Assembly (NCBI GenBank): GCA_963707075.1
Contig: CAVPOX010000015.1
Span: 186,001-250,000, forward strand
Reading direction: 5' to 3'
DNA length: 64,000 nucleotides
Origin: CAXMQZ01 sp963707075
GTDB lineage: Bacteria; Acidobacteriota; Thermoanaerobaculia; Multivoradales; JAHEKO01
Below are positions 60,657-64,000 of this stretch, piece after piece (positions within the stretch are counted from its first letter, which is position 1; each line of letters starts with the position of its first letter). The position numbers and the translations under genes are program-made. Under the pieces are notes generated by a model that had not been told where the DNA came from, searched no databases, and saw only the letters and a program-made list of their open reading frames with translations.

Positions 60657-61732
60657 GGCTTGCCTGGGAGATTGGTCAGGGGTGTTCGCAGGTAGACATC
60701 GCGTTTGGGATAAGGAATCTCGATGCCCTCGGCAGTGAATCTCTTGTAGATCTCGCCATTGAGCGCATGGATGACCCGTCCTCGCAAAACCGGCTGGTGA
60801 ATCCACCCGAGTAGCTCGAACTCCAGCCCGGAATCACCGAAGGCGCGAAAACGAACCCTGGGCTCCGGTTCCACATCGATGTCAGGGTGCTTGGTGGCGA
60901 CCTCCAACAAGATTTCTTCGACACGATCGATGTCCGAGCCGTAGGCGACGCTGACCTTCACTCTCACTCTCTCCTTCTCCCAGCGACCGCCGCTTTCGTT
61001 GAGAATCTTGGCGTTGGCGATGACCGCGTTCGGAATGGTGATCTCGATATCGTCCCGGGTCAGGAGCCGGGTGCTGCGCAAACCGATCTGGGTCACGACT
61101 CCGCGCTCACCGCTGTCGAGCACCACGAAGTCGCCGTATTTGTAGGGTGCATCGGCCAGAATGAAGATCCCTGAAAAGACGTTGGCGAGCGTGTCCTTAG
61201 CGGCAAAGCCGACCGCGATGCCGACTATCCCGGCTCCGGCCAACCAGGCACCGACATCGATTCCCCAGACGAGGAAGAGAAAGTAGACCGCGCCGCCAGC
61301 CAGAGCGATCTTGAATACCTGGTCGAACAGTGCGACGGTGCGCGGCTGGATCGCGGTAAATCGTTTCTCGAGATGGCTCAGCAGCTCCAGAATGATCGAG
61401 CAGGATCGAAACGCGAAGGTCAACCAGATGAGGATTAGCAGGGTCAGGAGAATTCGTTGGAGAAAGGTAGAAGCCGAAGGTGGCAGTCGAAGCAGAGAGA
61501 GTGCTGAGAAGAGTCCGATCGCCAGCACTGAGAGGAACACCGGTTTGTGCACCAGGCGGATGAGGCGATCATCGACCGTCGTGGAGGTCCGTTTGGCCCA
61601 CCTCTTCAGCACGCGGCTGATCAACTGATCGGCCATCACGGCGAGGATCAGATAGATCCCGACGAGGATGGCTGCATGGACGAGCTCGTTGTCGCCGAAG
61701 TAGCTCAGGAACTGTTGTTGATAGCTTTCCAT
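60653..61732 (-). CDS. MscS family mechanosensitive channel
   Basis: A 359-residue protein with four or five hydrophobic segments and the MscS pore helix GIVGIAVGFAAKDTLANVFSGIFILADAPYKYGD, followed by the cytosolic beta domain (RDDIEITIPNAVIANAKILNES). It releases solutes under hypo-osmotic shock in the inner membrane. Translationally coupled to the nitroreductase downstream. Confidence 0.94.
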   Translation of the reverse strand: MESYQQQFLSYFGDNELVHAAILVGIYLILAVMADQLISRVLKRWAKRTSTTVDDRLIRLVHKPVFLSVLAIGLFSALSLLRLPPSASTFLQRILLTLLILIWLTFAFRSCSIILELLSHLEKRFTAIQPRTVALFDQVFKIALAGGAVYFLFLVWGIDVGAWLAGAGIVGIAVGFAAKDTLANVFSGIFILADAPYKYGDFVVLDSGERGVVTQIGLRSTRLLTRDDIEITIPNAVIANAKILNESGGRWEKERVRVKVSVAYGSDIDRVEEILLEVATKHPDIDVEPEPRVRFRAFGDSGLEFELLGWIHQPVLRGRVIHALNGEIYKRFTAEGIEIPYPKRDVYLRTPLTNLPGKP

Positions 61733-61751
61733 GGCTGGTGCTCTCCCACTG

Positions 61752-63086
61752 TCAGGAGTCCGGGTTGGTTGCGGCCCGAGGATAACCCAGCAGGCGCGCC
61801 ACGGGGCCCGCCAGCATGATCAGGGCCAGGAGATTCGGTATCGCCATGATGCCGTTGAGCAGGTCTCCCCAGGCCCAGATCGTACGGGCTCCGGTGGCTG
61901 CGCCTCCGAGAATGGCAATGCAATAGAGCACTCGATAGGGTTTGCGGACCCGCGGACCCAGGAGATAGACGGCACACTGCTCGCCGTAGAAAGCCCAGGT
62001 GATCAGGGTCGACAGACCGAAGAGGAGCGAAGCGGCCAGCACGACGGGACCGCCGAGCCCACCGATACCAGCGGTGAATGCCTGAGCGGTCAGGATCGTG
62101 GAGTCGGCGCCGCTCTGCCAGACTCCAGTCACCAGGAGAGCTAGCCCGGTGGCGCTCGAAACCACCAGGGTGTCGAGAAAGACTCCGAGCATCGCGATTC
62201 GACCCTGGGCTACCGGATTGTCGGTCCGTGCCGAAGCGTGAGCGATGGGGACAGATCCGGTCCCGGCTTCGTTCGAGTAGACACCTCGGGCCACGCCGAA
62301 CCGAAAGGCCTCGCGGACGCCTGCACCCAGAAAGCCGCCCCCTGCCGCAACCGGCGAGAACGCGTGGCGGAAGACAAGCATCAGGGCCGAGGTCAACTCC
62401 TGCCTGAATGCCAGAAGCACGGCTGCGGCGCCCGCCAGGTAGAGCAGACCCATCACCGGTGACAGGATCTCGGAGACGCGGGCGATCGATTTCACGCCGC
62501 CGAGAATGACCGCACCGGTGACCACTGCCACGGCGGCACAGGTCGTCAAGGGAGGCCAGCCCAACTCCGAACCGGCGATCAGCGCCATCGAATTGCTTTG
62601 TACCGTCGTCGTCGCCAGCATGGTCTTCAAGGCCATGCCGAGCGCGAAGAGACCGGCCAGAAACTTCCAGCCGAGCGCTTCGTGCATGTAGTACATCGGG
62701 CCCCCGACCATCAGTCCATCCTTCCCCTGATGGCGATAGCGGACACCGAGGACCGACTCGGCGAACATGGTTGCCATTCCGATGAGACCGCTGATCCACA
62801 TCCAGAAGAGCGCCCCAGGGCCACCGGCGGTGATCGCTGTGGCCACGCCGGCGATATTGCCGTTGCCGACGATTCCACCCACGGCGGTCATCAGGGCGGC
62901 AAAAGGGGAGATGTCGCCGCGTTCCTTTGCACCGCTCTTGCGCAGGGCCTCGCGGATAGCGATCCCGAACTGCCGAATCTGAATCCCGCGCAAGCGAATA
63001 GTGAGGTAGATTCCGGTGCCAAGCACGAGCACCAGCATGGGTGGCCCCCACAGCCAGTCACTGGCCGATTGAATCCAGTTGCTCAC
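61752..63086 (-). CDS. Sodium:alanine/glycine symporter (AGCS family)
   Basis: A 444-residue transporter with about ten TM segments. GGIVGNGNIAGVATAITAGGPGALFWMWI and GVYSNEAGTGSVPIAHAS are AGCS hallmarks (sodium and substrate sites). It imports alanine or glycine with Na+. GTG start; ribosome binding site weak. It precedes the MscS gene by 19 bases on the same strand and may lead a three-gene operon. Confidence 0.94.
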   Translation of the reverse strand: MSNWIQSASDWLWGPPMLVLVLGTGIYLTIRLRGIQIRQFGIAIREALRKSGAKERGDISPFAALMTAVGGIVGNGNIAGVATAITAGGPGALFWMWISGLIGMATMFAESVLGVRYRHQGKDGLMVGGPMYYMHEALGWKFLAGLFALGMALKTMLATTTVQSNSMALIAGSELGWPPLTTCAAVAVVTGAVILGGVKSIARVSEILSPVMGLLYLAGAAAVLLAFRQELTSALMLVFRHAFSPVAAGGGFLGAGVREAFRFGVARGVYSNEAGTGSVPIAHASARTDNPVAQGRIAMLGVFLDTLVVSSATGLALLVTGVWQSGADSTILTAQAFTAGIGGLGGPVVLAASLLFGLSTLITWAFYGEQCAVYLLGPRVRKPYRVLYCIAILGGAATGARTIWAWGDLLNGIMAIPNLLALIMLAGPVARLLGYPRAATNPDS

Positions 63087-63136
63087 GGCGGCGATCTTAC
63101 CGGTAGAATGGCGCTTCGACGCGACTGGAGGGAATC

Positions 63137-64000
63137 GTCAAACTCAACAAGTACATTCTCGCCGTCTTGATGGCTGTGAATGCCGGCAACCAGTTTGCCG
63201 AAGCGGCCCCTGCTGCTGTATCGCCCAGAAACGCCAACTACGTCATCGAGGTGCAGCTGGACCCGGACTCGAAGATGCTCACCGGGCACCAGGTGGTGAC
63301 CTGGAGAAACATCCAGGAATCGGCTACGGACGAGCTGTGGTTCCACCTCTACTGGAATGGCTGGCGCAACAACCTCAGCACCTGGATGCGAGAAGACGAC
63401 TATCGGGGCCGCAGCGACCTCGGTGAGGAGATTGCGGCAGGCGATTGGGGGTGGACCGAGGTCGATTCCATCTTCCTGTTGAGCTCGGGGCGGCGTGAGC
63501 GGATCGATCTCGCCCGGGCTGCCCGCTATGCGGCGCCTGACGATGCCAACAGCGAGGATCGGACCGTGTGGCTCGTTGAGCTTCCCGGGCCGGTCGAGCC
63601 GGGCGAAGAGATCGAGGTGGAGCTGACCTGGCGGGCCAAGGTGCCGCGCACCTTCGCCCGCACCGGATTCCGTGGGGACTTTTTCTTCATCGCACATTGG
63701 TTCCCGAAGCTCGGTGTCTTCGAATCCGATGGCTGGAACTGCTACCAGTACCACGCCGGCACCGAGTACTATTCGGACTACGGCAACTACCAGGTCGACA
63801 TCCGGCTCCCTGAGCGATTCGTTGTGGGGTCGACGGGCCAGCTGACGAAGCAGACCAACCACCAAGACGGCACGGTCTCGCACCGCTACGAACAAACGGA
63901 TGTCCATGCCTTCACCTGGACCGCGAGCCCGGACTACATCGAGGTTCTGGATCACTTTGCGGAGGAGGGACTCCCTCCGGTCGACATCCGACTACTGATT
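63137..64000 (+). CDS. M1-like metallopeptidase, N-terminal part (runs off the window)
   Basis: At least 288 residues: a signal peptide (KLNKYILAVLMAVNAGNQFAEA) then the M1 N-terminal beta domain: ELWFHLYWNGWRNNLSTWMRE and AHWFPKLGVFESDGWN are typical of acidobacterial M1-family peptidases. The HExxH zinc site would lie beyond 64000. No ATG, GTG or TTG opens this frame before the signal peptide: GGAGGG is followed by ATC-GTC at 63134-63137, and an ATG at 63108 is in another frame (a single-base shift would join them). The start is therefore uncertain. Confidence 0.7.

Noticed and set aside
1..64000. CRISPR arrays, tRNA or rRNA genes, transposases, phage genes
   Set aside because: I looked for regular spaced repeats, conserved rRNA segments and tRNA T-loop patterns and saw none that stands; a covariance-model scan would be needed to exclude small RNAs.

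Overview
The window is high-GC, gene-dense chromosomal DNA from a Gram-negative bacterium. The outer-membrane barrel tail, RND pump, lipid A-type LAB_N protein and lipoprotein point to two membranes. The mix of DUF5916, DUF4388 and DUF3014 proteins, a Ser/Thr kinase with a TolB-like domain, an imuA-imuB-dnaE2 mutasome and many secreted proteases fits Acidobacteriota, perhaps a Thermoanaerobaculia-like lineage. That placement is inference from gene content; there is no rRNA here. I saw no tRNA, rRNA, CRISPR array, insertion sequence or phage gene.

Layout. 1-11.6 kb is mostly housekeeping: a beta-barrel tail, a 70-bp REP-like hairpin, Nudix hydrolase, OsmC, an asparaginase-type hydrolase, a helicase-exonuclease fusion resembling MrfA joined to MrfB, ornithine aminotransferase, an EamA transporter, an acyltransferase, FabI, a DUF4388 protein and an alpha/beta hydrolase. 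11.7-25.3 kb is an accessory sigma-54 region. It holds three related PAS-AAA-Fis regulators (two with ruined AAA motifs, one intact), a secreted subtilase, a secreted protein with acidic DxDxDG repeats, a frame-broken paralogue of that protein, a small secreted protein and an NtrB-like histidine kinase. Several -24/-12 promoters and paired palindromes lie in the gaps. 25.4-34.1 kb is a split mutasome (dnaE2, then imuA-imuB) enclosing a two-gene glycosyltransferase/LAB_N operon. Both mutasome units start from near-identical promoters carrying an 11-bp-spaced direct repeat. dnaE2 carries three in-frame copies of a palindromic element in its coding sequence.

34.1-39.3 kb has a repeat-rich lipoprotein and a four-gene cluster (HAD, asparagine synthetase-like, radical SAM, FAD oxidoreductase) that looks biosynthetic but that I cannot assign to a known product. 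39.3-47.4 kb has GcvP, DUF309, DUF4097, DUF1820, an S1/P1-like hydrolase, DUF3014 and an M23 peptidase. 47.4-56 kb has an M16 peptidase, an RND pump (adaptor plus permease) and two tandem paralogous secreted proteins. 56-64 kb has a kinase/HExxH peptidase pair, a glutamine amidotransferase, HU with a clear terminator, nitroreductase plus MscS, a sodium:amino-acid symporter and the start of an M1-like peptidase.

The most novel signals are the RPE-like palindromes inside dnaE2, the sigma-54 regulon with its degenerate activators, the shared mutasome operator, the helicase-exonuclease fusion and the unassigned four-gene cluster.
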